Shown here one piece after another: positions 1 through 12,235 of a DNA stretch of 64,000 bases (its first letter is position 1; the number at the start of each line of letters is the position of its first letter). The position numbers and the translations under genes are program-made. The notes below the pieces were generated by a model, which was given only the letters and a program-made list of their open reading frames with translations, was not told the DNA's origin and searched no databases. Source of the DNA: Prostheceraeus crozeri (taxonomy: Eukaryota > Platyhelminthes > Polycladida > Euryleptidae); the NCBI GenBank assembly GCA_907163375.1, contig CAJQUW010001972.1:744001-808000 (forward strand), in the 5' to 3' direction.

Positions 1-1489
1 AACTTCCATGATTTCAAAATTCGAAAAGTAAAAAAACCGTCCTTTGATGTCATCCATTTTGTTCATAAGATAACATCCGAATGAACGCGTTATTAATTAT
101 GAATTCAATGCACATTTCAAGACATTTCAATAACTTTTTCACAACTGACAAAACATTAAAAACATAAAAAATATTGCGAATTTATGGATCTTGTCTACTT
201 GTCGTGCACCATCTTCAATGCCTCTTTTGCTGCATGCAATGCTATCCTCTACTGATCTTCTATGTTTTCTCTCGAATTCACATTTCACATACCTCCACTC
301 GCCTACTGACAGCCATCAGTTTTCTTCGAAATTCGAACCTCTGATCCAAATTCCCTGATACAATTTTTTCCATGATTCGTTCTGTCAAGCAAGGTCTTTA
401 TCACCGACCTGTTCAATTCTAAAAAAATGTCCGGTTCTAATTTCCATTCAATAATATCCATTTGGTTCACGTATACAAGACCTTGTTTAAAAGACTGCAG
501 CACATAATGGAAACTAATAGAAAGATAGTTAGGCTTGCTTCCAAGATGTCTGAAATGGAACGTTCATTTTATTATTTCCACATTTACTATGATGTTTGCA
601 GGTTCATTTATTCTTTCAAACCGCCGACGTCCGCTTTGTCGTCCAGAATTAGCTTCATCGAATCCGAAAGCCTTTGACAAATTCATTGAATCTGACTATC
701 CCATCAAAACTCAAACATCCTGCTATAACGACGAATGCCCGGACAAGCACATCTGCATGCACACCACTGCGCATGTAGCAAGCAGCGATATATTTCATCT
801 ACTATCCGTAGCTATCGTCAAGCTAGGAAGGTAATTACAAAATTTTTCGAACATCAATATAAAAATTTTTAAAATTCACACACAAGACATAGAAAATGCG
901 GCAGGTAGTACTGAGTTGCATCTTACCAATGGCAAGAATGAGTTTGACCTGACTAGAGATACTTTGTGCGGTACAGGTGCATAATGTGCATAGATATTAA
1001 CAATGCCATAGAAAGTCCTAGAATGGAAATTGCATGAAAATTATGGCACACGCCGGGGGAACTTAGTTGGGCAAAATGCAAATTTTACGATCAGGTTTCC
1101 TTGTTTTCTGATTGGCATTTATAATTATCAAGCCAATTTGTGATCTGGATTGTTGCCCCTTGTCCAAAGATCATGTGCACAAAAGCAATAATGAATTTAC
1201 AGAACACTACAGCGACAGGATGATAAAGAAAGAAATCCTTTAAAACGTTTTGCACGCTCATCATTTGAAAATATCGTTCCTATAATCTATCAAGAGTATA
1301 ATAAGATTTATATTTATCATGAGAACAGTGAATAATAATGTACTAGTAACAGAAGTTAAATATTCGCTTTAAAAAAAGCAAAAAATGGAATTAAAAAAGC
1401 TAGAAATTATCAAATCATTGTCCTACGAAACTCCGTTAAAACAACCCCTATACATAAAAAAGGCACATAAACTTTAAGAAAAGAAAATC
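1..1489. other. AT-rich non-coding stretch with one possible exon
   Basis: No recognisable gene or element covers this stretch. A possible exon at about 535-829 is listed separately. From about 830 to 1489 I see only AT-rich sequence with stops in all frames, ending at the C-terminal tail of the LINE that begins at 1490. Confidence 0.5.
535..829 (+). CDS. Possible host exon, unidentified (putative membrane-anchored protein)
   Basis: An open frame of about 98 codons begins with a short basic segment, then a hydrophobic stretch (FIISTFTMMFAGSFIL), then a basic/Cys-containing segment and a polar Cys-rich part (SCYNDECPDKHICMH). This layout would suit a type II membrane anchor followed by a lumenal stem. 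The frame runs into AGGAAG followed by gtaatt, a plausible splice donor at about 830, and closes soon after. I do not recognise the protein family, I found no matching downstream exon, and a frame this long can arise by chance in a 64-kb window. The host-exon reading is inference. Confidence 0.2.
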
Positions 1490-4400
1490 TGGCTCAGAAC
1501 CTAAAAGGCTTGACGGCAATGACAAGCTCTTCCTGTCCAATTGTGCACTCCTTGTGTGCCAAAAGAGATCGGGCATTACAGCGCATCAAGGCCACCAGAG
1601 GCTTTCTTATTATTGCAGCTCTGACCTCAGAAAAGCGCTATCCAGTCAACATGGATAATTTCCCACCAATGCGCGAAAATACATCCTTCGACTCCTTCCC
1701 CCATTCTCCGAAAACAGATACCGCCATTGGTAGACATCTCCACCCGAGTTCTGCACATTTCGAGTCGTTGGAGGAGTGCTTGTGACATTCAGTGATGTCA
1801 AGGAAAGATCTTACTGTTGTACTCGCTACGGAAATATTGTTTGTAGAAAGCGGGTGTACCACCGCGGGATCAATCGCTCCTCGTCGCCCAAGGCTCCAGT
1901 CTGGAAGCAAGATGTCGGCAGGTCGTCTATTAATATCTGTCACCCCTAAGCCAGTACCCCTTTCAATGCTCGGTCGCAGATTCGCCCACTGGTATATCTC
2001 GCGAAGTTGGTCTCTAACAGTGTTGTGTCTTGAAATCACATCGGGACTTCTTTTGCAAGTTAGGGCGTGTAGTCCAAATGGGTCCAGTGCTACGTCCGGA
2101 CATCTAGAACAGCAGCTGTCACCCTTAAATAGAGAGATGCCTACCCACCATTTTGCCAAAATATGATATTCGTTAGGTAATAGACGCAGGCCTAAACCTG
2201 GTGACGGTATCGCTGTAATCCAGGATGAAGCATCGGCGGAACCGACTGAATTCAAGCGCACCATCTGCGCACCATTTGCTTGACTTTTAATTGAGTTGAG
2301 GCATTTTCTGTCTATGGTAGACGACAGTTTTTGTTGTTTGGGTCCGGAAAATATGAGACTACTTGTATTGATTCGATCCTTTTCCTCCACAACTGCATTG
2401 AATTGGTCAATGGAATTTGCAATTGGTGCGGAATTAGAAATACATTCATCTGAGACCGAATGAAACACTGATGAAATATAGGCTGCTGGAGAATGTTTCA
2501 CTGTAGAGAGCAGACCAAAACCTCCATTACTTGGCTTAAGCTGAACTTGGTTCCATGCAGATTCAGGCAACTCTATGGCTACACTCTCTTCGAAAGTCCT
2601 ACGAATATCAATGTCAGAAGAATCGAAGGCTTCCTTTGCAATACCTGGGGGAATAGTCCTTGTTAGGTGGTTTACCCGACAGAAGGATGCACAAGATCGC
2701 AGCAAAGCAACTGACACTTGGGGATCGTGTACCTCAGTTAACTTATCCAAAAGTTTCCTGGCTTTCTGACACTTGAGGTGCACAAAATTTTGACAAAATC
2801 ACCAATAGGTGATCCAAGGATTTCGATATTCGGAACCGAAAAATGTATGATATCAGCATCAAAGCCACTAATAATCCCTTGATGGAATAGCTCACACTTG
2901 TGGGGCTGGACGATAAGTCCGATTTTGTGTGACTACTTCTGTAGTGATTTGTACGCTTATATCACTTCCCCTCTTTGTGCCCTGCGAAAATGCCATCGTC
3001 CAAATACCAATAATGATGATCTAATTGGACAGTTGATTTTATTTTCTTTAGAAGAGGATGTAAAGCCAAAGCAAAAAGGAAAGGACCCAACGGGCCACCT
3101 TGTTGAACGCCTTGTGCTGAGTTTAGGCATCCAAGCTGATGCCAAAGATGAGGTTGTTTTCCGTAACACCAACTCACCCATTTGATGGAAATGTTCACCA
3201 TAAATTGATGGAAATGTTCTAAACACTGATTCACTAAACACTGTTTGACGGCAAACACTGTTAGACGCATTCGCCATGTCCACTTTAAGAAGACAGGAGT
3301 TATCTACATTCCAATTCCTTTCTACGAGTAGTCTGGTCCGATGCATGATTTTCTCAGTTCCAAAACGGCAAGCCACTCCCAGCTGGATAGGATCAAAATA
3401 TTCAGAAGCTGCAGATTTAATGCTACAGCAGAGACACTTTGCAGTGAGACGGCGGTATACTTCACCGACAGCTATTGGTCGGACATCCCAGTCGTCGGTT
3501 TTGTTTTTAAGCAGAGCCGTTAAACTCCCACCGGCGAGGAAAGGCGCAATTTTTTGTGGTGCTTTGCCGGAGATCAACAGATTTGCCAGGTGTCGATGAG
3601 AAACACTCAGGTTTGTGGGTAAAATAGCTTCACATGCGTTGATGAGGTGCTGTGCCCTCATGCCAGACGGACCACAAGCAGTAGCTCTGGGAAACGAATG
3701 CAAAACAGCCATTAAATCAAAAGATGAAGAGAGATTTAGTGGAATTGTTTCATCCTGACTGTCGGATAGTACTAAAGGAAGTGGGGCTCCGGGGTGCTTC
3801 AATTTCAATTTTGTCTATGTTTCATTATTGTTAGGACACAGACCATCTGAAGATAAAATTCTGCACGCCTTGTTGTAGTAACCATCCTCTGCTTGATCAA
3901 GTGCAGCCGATAGCCTAGCTTCTGCTTCCTCCAACTTGGTTCGATGCTTTTGAGAGGGTCGAAAAACTTCACTGTTCTCAACCGCTGCAGTCCATAGACC
4001 TTCTAAGTCGCCGTTGGACCATCTATCACAAAGATCATTGATCGAAATTTTGTGATCCTTTTTACGACCAGCTCGTTTTGCTGAAGGGAGAACACATTTT
4101 GGAAGCATCAAAAGTCGAGTCCAGGCGTCAACAGTGTTTTCAGAGAGAACATGCTTTATGGCATCAGATAATATCCTTCCCACCTTTTGCCGGGCGTTAA
4201 CTGGTATATGTTTCAGTGTTGGGCGATTAAGTGTCATGACATCATCCAATGATGGTAAACTAAAACTAAATGGAACACTACCTGGACTCACAGATAAGTT
4301 GTTGTCTGGCTCGTCGCTTGTAACATGGCCGTAAGTGCATTTCTTGTCATGCTGATTACGAAAAGATTCGGCCACTATGCGATGACACCGACAGACATAA

Positions 4401-4633
4401 CGTCGGTGTTGCTGAAGCCAGACACTGGGCACTGATTCTGGTAGAAGACCACGGGCATGCTTTCCCAGATGATTTGTCATCATTGAAAAGGCCACGTACT
4501 CCGGGCATTGCTCTACAGGACATGGACACCCAGCACGCATAGAACGACTTGAACGTTGATGATAAGATAGATACATAACTTGTAATGTCGGTTTATATAA
4601 CATGCATTGCTCCAGCTTGCAATCAGAGGCCAA
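1490..4633 (-). mobile_element. Near full-length LINE with RLE-type endonuclease, decayed
   Basis: The element is read on the minus strand. In order its readable domains are an N-terminal C2H2-type zinc-finger region, a reverse transcriptase, a CCHC knuckle and a PD-(D/E)XK restriction-like endonuclease (RLE). This is the order of RLE-class non-LTR retrotransposons such as the R2/NeSL group; I cannot place the family. The 3' end is taken as about 1490, where C-terminal similarity stops (ending near VIAVKPF). I see no poly-A tail or target duplication, and no clear 5' boundary beyond the first ATG at 4633. Confidence 0.8.
1490..4633 (-). pseudogene. RLE-LINE polyprotein (zinc finger - RT - RLE), frameshifted
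   Basis: Three open frames add up to one broken polyprotein. The first (4633-3815, 272 aa) carries CPCPVEQCPEYVAF and then H-X3-H (HLGKH), a C2H2-like finger, and a stop near 3815. The second (3808-2957) contains early RT motifs (GPSGMRAQHL, DVRPIAVGEVYRRL, KVDMANASNSV). The palm region then switches frame: GVQQGGPLGPFLFALAL and YLDD (about 2995-3006) lie in a 102-codon frame at 3270-2962. From 2957 to 2783 the thread is readable only with indels (GLIVQPHKCELF). The last frame (2783-1638, 381 aa) has the knuckle CSRC-X9-HALTC and the nuclease signature RPADILLP...AIDPAVV plus CAELGWRCLPMAVSVFG. A further frameshift near 1638 separates a short tail (MRCNARSLLAH) ending near 1490. At least four frame breaks mean it cannot encode an active protein. 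Confidence 0.8.
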
Positions 4634-5047
4634 TAAAGCTTAGAGTATTCATTTTACTTTAGGGGGCTTCCCTGCTCATTATGTTCGAACAATTTTCAAA
4701 ATCTTTGCATGCTTTCAAATGTCAGTTTCCAAAATATCATCGCACTATATCACATGTGTCATTCAATGAATAATTGAAAAGTTCCAGCGACATTTCACTT
4801 ATCTGAGTGATGATTGTAGCTAAAGAAGTTTTCAGTGTGTTTATTCCAGAAAAGCGCTAGGTTTCTTTACCGCTTCAAGGAGAAATTATCAAATAATTAA
4901 GAATTTTTATCTGTGAATTCTTGAGATGTTCTCATAACCAGTCCACTGACCACTTTCAATCATGGCTCTGTGAAGCAAATTTTAAATCGTTTTCCATTAT
5001 TGAAAAAATGGATAATGGTTGTCAATAACTGCTACGTATAGAAACAG
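4634..5047. other. Non-coding; nothing recognised
   Basis: AT-rich sequence upstream of the LINE (its 5' side) and before the dispersed repeat. It may include LINE 5' untranslated sequence. No gene, tRNA or repeat was seen. Confidence 0.4.
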
Positions 5048-5275
5048 CATATTAACCATTAGAATAGTGGGCTATTTCATAATGAAACAATGCCACCATC
5101 TCACTTAAAATTCTCTTCAAAAAAATCCTGTAATTTGCTGTCACCCACTTCCACAACTAACTTGACAAATAGTTTGACTATGATACAATGTAGTAGATCG
5201 AAGCTGATCTACAAACCATAGATTTTTCCATGTGCCATCATTGTACATAATCAAGATATCAAACTTCCATTCTAG
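5048..5275 (+). repeat. Dispersed 228-bp repeat A, copy 1
   Basis: This block matches 10950-11176 in the same orientation, from CATATTAA through GGGCTATTTCA and ACCATAGATTTTT to AACTTCCATTCTAG, with scattered substitutions and 1-bp indels. Neither copy has an obvious ORF, terminal inverted repeat or target duplication. It could be a short retroposon, a fragment of a larger element, or a segmental duplication linked to the NCLX neighbourhood. Confidence 0.8.
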
Positions 5276-6189
5276 TGTACTATTAGTGTGAATAAAATTC
5301 ATGTAGAGATAGATAACATGCACATGGTATGAATTATTCAATGAAATACAAAATCTTTATAACTGTCAAGTTTAATTTTGTTGTTGATGTTCGGTTTGAG
5401 TTTATTGATGAAAAGACTTCTCGCAGTCGTTGATTAACAAACTACATTGTCATTTGAAAGAATGCTTATTAGAATTGTTGAATTTACACATGTTCGTAGA
5501 TGTTTGTATACTGATGAAGTACTGTTTGTCATATGTTCACGGCAGCAAATATGAAGTTTTATGATTGTACTTCCAAAATAAAAATTGCTACATTTATTAT
5601 ATAAAATTTGACAAACTACATTTTCACGTTGACAGAAACTTTTGTTCGTGATTGAACAGATGCGAAGATTTCAGTTTTGTTGTTGCGAATGTTGTTTAAG
5701 AGCAGTTCATCTACAACAACTTATAGAATCGGCTCTTTCCAACTTAATAAAAAATGACACTTAGCCGAAATATTTTTCGAACTAATCAAATGTATTTCTG
5801 ATCTTCATAGATGACAATTTAAGTAAGCCTTCAATCCATTAATCAACTTTACACCAGACTGCAAGCAAGAAATCGTCATGTCTGGAAATCAGCTCATTTA
5901 ATGCATAACATTGTCTATGTGGTTTCAACTTATCTGAAAAACATGGATGAGAAATGTACCACGATCTGCTAACAGTAACACATTATACCTTTTCTAATTA
6001 TAGATTACTTAGCCGCTCAAGATGAATACACGTTGATATGCTACAAATGGTCAATCAATCGTTTAAATCGTGTACCAAACAGAATCATCATCACTTGATG
6101 AGGTCATCAAGTAATTCATATTTACGGCTGAGCAGTATAGCAGGAAACGCGAGTAGAGGTCATTCCTCAGAATCGGAGTGAAATTGAGC
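5276..6189. other. Non-coding upstream of NCLX-like gene 1
   Basis: No coding sequence was recognised. The last part must contain any promoter and 5' untranslated region of the exon at 6190, but I see no clear TATA or initiator element. Confidence 0.4.
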
Positions 6190-6387
6190 ATGTCGGCAAT
6201 AAACGCATTAGGCTTATACGGAAATGAGACATGTTTGCAGCTTCATGACTGGCTTAATCCTGCCGATATGTGTATCTTTGTACAGGAAGTAGCTGATTGT
6301 CAATTCGCCTCCGGATTTTTGCAATATTTTGCATTCGTCTACTGCACATTCCAGGGTAGCCTCTCAAATCTAGCCCTCGTGATTATG
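6190..6387 (+). CDS. NCLX-like Na+/Ca2+-Li+ exchanger, exon 1 (copy 1)
   Basis: This encodes the 66-residue N-terminal part of a SLC8B1/NCLX-type cation/Ca2+ exchanger. The family signature is a Cys-rich extramembrane segment just before the first membrane helix, C...C-X-F-V...DC...YC-X-F. Here it reads MCIFVQEVADCQF, GFLQYFAF and YCTF, followed by the hydrophobic start of a helix (NLALVIM). The exon ends ATG|gtaagt, a near-consensus donor, in phase 0. ATG 6190 was chosen because the second copy starts at the equivalent codon after the same ATTGAGC context. A GTG in frame at 6178 has no support. NCLX proteins exchange Na+ or Li+ for Ca2+, in vertebrates at the inner mitochondrial membrane. 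No targeting peptide is visible in this exon. Whether the full gene survives is unknown. Confidence 0.65.
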
Positions 6388-7161
6388 GTAAGTTGAGACC
6401 ACGTAATTATAATGTCACATCCAGACAGTCTATTTCATAAGTCAAATTTCATATCGGTTGTTGTCGTGCTCCATGTCGATTTAAAGCAAGGTCCTAAGAC
6501 AGTTTAGCATCTATTCAGGTGTGTAGAATTGATGAGGAACAAATAAATGTCAATGATTAATCTCTATGTATCTGATTGCATGAAATTTCAATTTCTGCTC
6601 ATTTGTGCAGGTATATAGACAACTTACACGCGCCGCATTCGCTCAATATTTATTGCATGAATTCGGTTCACTTCATTTTAAGCTGTTTAGATTTATATGT
6701 ATACCTTAGTGAAAACTTTTTGTTGGTAAACGTCATGCTCCTTTGTTTAATATAAGCTTGGTTCACTTTTTACATGCACATACACCTTCATTGGATCGAT
6801 TCCCAAAAGAGAGAACTTGGTTCATATTTTCAGCATTATATCTCCACAGGTAACTTCATTACTGGCTCCTTAGTTTCAAGATTTGGCCCCGTTTCGCATG
6901 ATTTTACTTGAGCAGTCATTCATTTAGCAGCACTAAAAGTTTTTAAGCCGTTTTTAAGCTATTTTCACGAGATGTATGTCAAGAAAAAATGCATAAAACA
7001 GCACACATGAATCTTAACCATGAAAAATAGCTGGCAGCCCCGGCTGATTGTTCCAGGCTGTCGGCCCGGTCCTGCCCTTTTCCAACCCTGGCGCACATTT
7101 TCAATTTGATTCCATATGATATCAGACTATAATTTGATAAAGTAAGACAAATCGATTGCAG
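6388..7161 (+). other. Probable intron 1 of NCLX-like gene 1
   Basis: The stretch begins gtaagt and ends with a cag acceptor at 7159-7161. It is AT-rich, has stops in all frames and contains no recognised element. Its two ends are both in phase 0 for the NCLX-like reading. Confidence 0.5.
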
Positions 7162-7293
7162 AGTTGGCTCCTATACCTCTCTTCCATCTGGTCGACAGCC
7201 AGTTTATTTCTGCAAGACTACCACGCGCCGAAATTCATTTTGCCGCACATCAGTCAATCTACAATCTTTAACTCACTTACTTTGATGGGATCC
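7162..7293 (+). CDS. NCLX-like exchanger, probable exon 2 (copy 1), possibly degenerate
   Basis: Directly after a cag acceptor the frame reads SWLLYLSSIWSTASLF. In NCLX proteins the residues after the helix start VTLYV are SWLLYLF..LG.TA, so exon 1 joins exon 2 in phase 0 exactly where the family predicts. The next part (HAPKFILPHISQS...NSLTLMGS) only loosely resembles the usual short linker and second conserved block and looks several residues too long. A GT donor at 7294 (GGATCC|gtatac) would end the exon in phase 0 after 44 codons. The open frame otherwise continues to 7449. The next conserved exchanger motif (GNGAPD) was not found downstream. The gene may be decaying, or the next exon may be remote. 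Confidence 0.5.
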
Positions 7294-10200
7294 GTATACC
7301 TTTCTCGAATAATACCTCTCTCTGTGTGCGTATCTGTCTTCGTCGGCGGATTGAAGTGTAATTCAATGCGAATTACACGTCAGCCCTCCGCAAATGACAA
7401 TAATTTCAAGATGGGTTCAACTTGTATAGAGAAAAAAATCACTTATTAACATATCAGAAGTCTGAGAAAATCCAGCTAGTGGAACACCTTGAATTTTCCA
7501 TTTAAAGTCACGAGTCTTTCCGAAATACAATGGCAGGCATTGGACCACAATAAACACGTTTCCTCATGTGAAATTGAAAATACGCTTATTGACAGCCAAG
7601 CAAAATGCCGCGCTGCAGCTTTCTCTTATTGCTCATCTTAATTCTAAACGACTGTCATCAGTGCCTGTAGTTCTTAGTATTTCATTTTAATTGATGGATA
7701 TCTCAATCATTAGTTTAAAAGCACTTGTACACTATCTGTGGATGCAAACTGATGTAGATTTCTGCGAGTTAAGTCACAAATCTACGAGTTTTACGATCAA
7801 TGAACGACTACTTTTTACAACCACCTTATGAAAACTCATATGTGTTCAAGCAACTAGATCAGAAGCAGTTTACGCAGCATCCCTTAGTAGAACTCATTCT
7901 AAGTTACCTGAAGGGTGAAAATTGATAAAGATTTGTTCAAGCCAAGTCATGCAAGTTTTTCATAAATAAAGAAGAAATTGTTTACAAGCATTTTCTTATG
8001 AATGCGGATAGGCCATGAGTGCGAGTTCAATCATTTGCGCAACCTTATATTGTACCTAGTTCAAGCAACTAAGGTACCAACATGTATATATGTAATGTAA
8101 ACTAATGTAGATTAATGTAGGACTAGCCATAAAGCTACCATCTACGTATATTTCTTTCAACATGAACAGTTTTTATAATTGCCTTGTTATGAAGAGCATC
8201 AAATTCTAGATCATAAGCACGTTTGCGAACAGTGTGACCTTGTTTGTTTGCCTTATAGGTTAGTTTTAGAGAATTCGCGCTTAGATTTGAAAGCAATTAT
8301 TCTATGCCACAGCATGCGTTTATCTTATACGAAAATTAATATCTTTTCGCTTGGAATGTTATTATCAAAAGTCAAATATTTGCGACGTTTTGTCAGAACT
8401 TGGACCATCATGTTGTCAATCAACGACATAGGCCTATAAAGATGAATGAGGGCACAAAATATAGGCTTGCATGCTTCCTTGAGTTTTCGCAGCACTCATA
8501 TAAGCTAAATGAGAAGTGAGTCTAGCACAATAGAATGTCTAGAAATTATTTCATTGCAGTCGCAAAGTCATATCACATTCATCGCTTTATCATGATGTAC
8601 ACGTCTACCAATATAGCCTACAAAAATGTTCTTAAAAGTTCATTCTAGACTTTGAATCATGATAAGTGGCAATTTCATTCTTGTAGACGACTTGCAAACG
8701 CAGAATCGCAAGATTTGATAAGTTTTATTGTTAAGGCTACAGCGTATGTCATGTACAACAATACTATAGCCGGACATCGTCGTTCATTTCATAAGCTGTG
8801 CAAAGTGTAGTGATTGATAATGATGCATTTCCGCATTTCTTGATGTAGCATATGTAGTACATGTATATTTCCTATAAAATCGACATGATATAGGGTTAAA
8901 AACCATATAGTTTTGAATTCCAATCTTTCGCATCATCATTTTCAGCAACCTAACCTGCTGTAAATCGACAGTCTCAGCTGTTTTGAAGTGTTGAACCGGT
9001 AATATGTCACAGTAGCGTAGCCCGAATTTATTAGAGGGGGACACAATAGATCTACATTATTTGGAATCGCGATTGACATGCATCCATGTATGCTTAGGCC
9101 TATATAATGTGTTATGTTTATTATTGTATTGTGTTCATTCATGTGCGTGTTTTTAATTATATATTTTAAACTATAATTTTTAGTTTCATACACATGCGCA
9201 TCATAATTGCATGTACCACCAAATATTAATTTTGTTGTCTATATATACAATACATGTATTAGAGTAAGAAATCTAAAATATACTTTCTGGGAATTAATCA
9301 CTGTGCTAAATTGCCGACTCCAATCATTTTATTTTGTACTTGCTTGTACAAATGATCTTCATTCAACACAGTCATTGAATCCTCCTCATCTTTGGTAGCG
9401 TTTCGCAATGATTCAACATTTTGAACATTTTACAAAATGTTACAAACATACCTACAATTTTCTCATAAGACACTCATACACAGATGACTTTTCGCATAAG
9501 TTTTTAAGAGAGCTAAATGAGTCTCTTAAATTTCGCTAATTGAATTGTAGACACTGCATTGTCTAAAGTAAATTATCTGTTTTCCCTTATCAAATATAAT
9601 ATAAATAATACCTGTTGATATTTGAGATCATAATTGAGATTTGAGATTTACAACAGATTCTAAAGTAGTGAATTTGTCCAAAAGTAAAAAAATAATTAAA
9701 AAATCTTTTTGAATTTGACTTTAATTGAATCTGTGGGCGCATTTCATTTGAAATGCATTAGAGTGCACCTCAATTGACCTCTTGGTGAAAATTCGAAGTG
9801 GTTGTCGATTACAAGTTCAATTTTGTCTACATACAGAAACAATAAAATAGAATGCAAGAAAAAGAATTCAAAAAATTTGACGCAAGGTCTGGGAGTCGGT
9901 CGGAGAAAACCTAAGTGGTCACTTTGAGTGAACGATCGAACAAAGTATGAAAATAGAGTTGGTCCTTTCTCTATGGATTGAACTTTCTCTGAGATACTTG
10001 GGATAAGGGGCATTCGGGACATTAATGTAAACAAGCTGATGTGCAAAATCTGTGTTTTTTGGGTGGTGCTTGGCATCACAAAGCCGCTTACAGTGAAAGT
10101 TAAGTTATATACTACCCAAAAATTAGTTAAATGTCTTTTAGTCTGCCTAGTATAGATAAAACCCATAGCGTAGTTAACGGGTGCTGCATAAATACTAATT

Positions 10201-10949
10201 TCCACTTTAGTCATATACTCGGTCATATATGAAAATTGTCATTTTTCAGAATATTCAATTTACATTACAATTAGTCTTTACTGAGTGAAGGAATTTCACG
10301 TATTGAATGTCACAAATTCAGCGATTACATACTGTTGTATATGCGAATATATTTCTTGCAAGCGCAACGTGCAGCAATACTTAGAAGATGAGTACCTTTG
10401 AGATAAGATATCAGTAAATTAATATTGAAATTTTCCATCGGAAGATGAGTTGAAATTGGAGCTGATGCTGAACAGATACTAGATGTAATAATTCAAAACT
10501 ATCCAAGAATTTCATTGAAAGGGTGGTGCTGGTGAATTACATTTAGCTACTTTTCCTTCATCATTTTATTCTGGAATAATTGTTTAGTCAAAACATGGCA
10601 TGATATTAAAATTCGTGTTGTGTAAGTCATAATATTATGTTGAAATTATTTGATTCAGGGAACTTGTGCATCAGCACAACTTGTGATATCAAATAATTTT
10701 CGAAATAATATCTCACTGATCATATGATCATATCGCAACAGTAGGTTCACCGGTGTGGAATCAAATACAACAGGTCACAATATTTCAAATGTTGCCGAAA
10801 GAGTCGATGTAGGTTTTCTAATTCATGAGTTATCTAGCCCTGTGGTCACAATTGTTCATGGCTACACACTACTAGCTATAAGTAGCTACTTTTTTATTTT
10901 TCAATGCATGGCTACCGTCGATAGACAAGACCAAGTTCCCATGAAGATC
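7294..10949. other. Non-coding; no NCLX exon 3 found
   Basis: I looked for the exchanger motifs expected next (GNGAPD, later membrane helices) and did not find them. The longest open frame is 160 codons on the minus strand at 9744-10226. It has no family hallmarks and I treat it as chance. The rest is AT-rich sequence without recognised repeats. Confidence 0.4.
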
Positions 10950-11176
10950 CATATTAATCCATGGAATAGTGGGCTATTTCACATGAAACAATGCCACCAT
11001 CTCACTTAAAATTCTCTTCAAGAAAATACTGTACTTTGTTGTTAACAACTTCCACAGCCAACTTGGCAAATAGTTTGAATATGATACAATGTTTTAAATC
11101 GAATATGATCTACAAACCATAGATTTTTTCCATGTGCCATCATTGTACATAAGCAAGATATCAAACTTCCATTCTA
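10950..11176 (+). repeat. Dispersed repeat A, copy 2
   Basis: Second copy of the block at 5048-5275, same strand, ending at the same CTAG. It is followed after about 80 bp by an A-rich (AAAT)n-like tract. The first copy lacks such a tract, so it is probably not a retroposon tail belonging to the repeat. Confidence 0.8.
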
Positions 11177-12235
11177 GATTTCTATGAACTACTTCTATGG
11201 TGACAAGGATGTGAAATCATCGATTGCATCATAGATATAGATTTATAGTAGAATAGAAATAAAAAAAATAAATAAAAAAAATAAATAAATAAAATAGAAA
11301 TAATTCTATCACATGATGTTCGATTTGATGAAATGGAATCATTGACAAAAATAGAATTTTGCAACTTGACTTACTGCCGCCATTTCTGATCTCAACTCGG
11401 TCTCTTTATAAATTTGTGCAGCCCAGCGTTTACAACATAAAATACGTCAGTCAAAATTCATCAAAAATTAAGTAGACTATATGAAAAGTGCTAAGTAGCT
11501 GCATGCATTGTTAATAAAGGAAATTTGTCTTCCGAAGTTTCTGTCTCTGTTTTCTGTGCTGTGATTTAGTATACAATGAAAAGATGATAGCTTCTAATAC
11601 TTAGATCAACAAAATTCAAATGGTTCGAATAAGTTCAGTGAATAATATACTGTGGAACATGTAACATAGAACCTATGAACTTATAACATGACAGGAATGA
11701 AGATTAGACTCTCATTATAAATAACACGTATACAAAACACCGCAAATGATGAATACCAAAAGAACGTGCAAGAAACAACCGCTTTCCCGTAGATTGGAAG
11801 GTGGGAAGAAAAACACTATTAAATAGTTTATTAAATCCTAAGTTGTTGACTGTCACGAATTTGCTCTTGACATGAACTGGTCAGTGAATCGGTTATTCTA
11901 AACTCAGGCATCATGATGATACGTAAGAAGGGAGCATTCATTTCTTTGATGAAATCACCAGAGGGAGGTTCAAATGGAAAATTGTTGATGACAATATCAC
12001 GAACTATCATACATGCACTAATTCAACACGCGTAATTATGGCATTGTATAAAAACTAAAATTTGTTCACATAAAGCAACCACGTCAACAACAATCGGTTC
12101 AAAATGCTGAAAAAGCGATTACGTAATTATCTAATATAAAAGAGATCTTAAAAGAGAACAGGCTTCCTTATTACAGCGAAAACATATTCGAAATAAAACT
12201 TGTTTATCGCGGTAGACAAAAGTTATGTATCTGGT
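11177..12235. other. Non-coding with an (AAAT)n tract
   Basis: An imperfect AAAT/AAATA simple repeat lies at about 11258-11300. The rest is AT-rich and unannotated. Confidence 0.5.

Noticed and set aside
6178-6189. GTG start 12 bp upstream of the NCLX-like exon 1 ATG
   Set aside because: Animal genes start at ATG, and the paralogue at 40268 aligns to the ATG at 6190.
9744-10226. 160-codon minus-strand ORF
   Set aside because: No family hallmarks, rich in Phe/Leu/Ile as expected for chance frames in AT-rich DNA, no splice or element boundaries.
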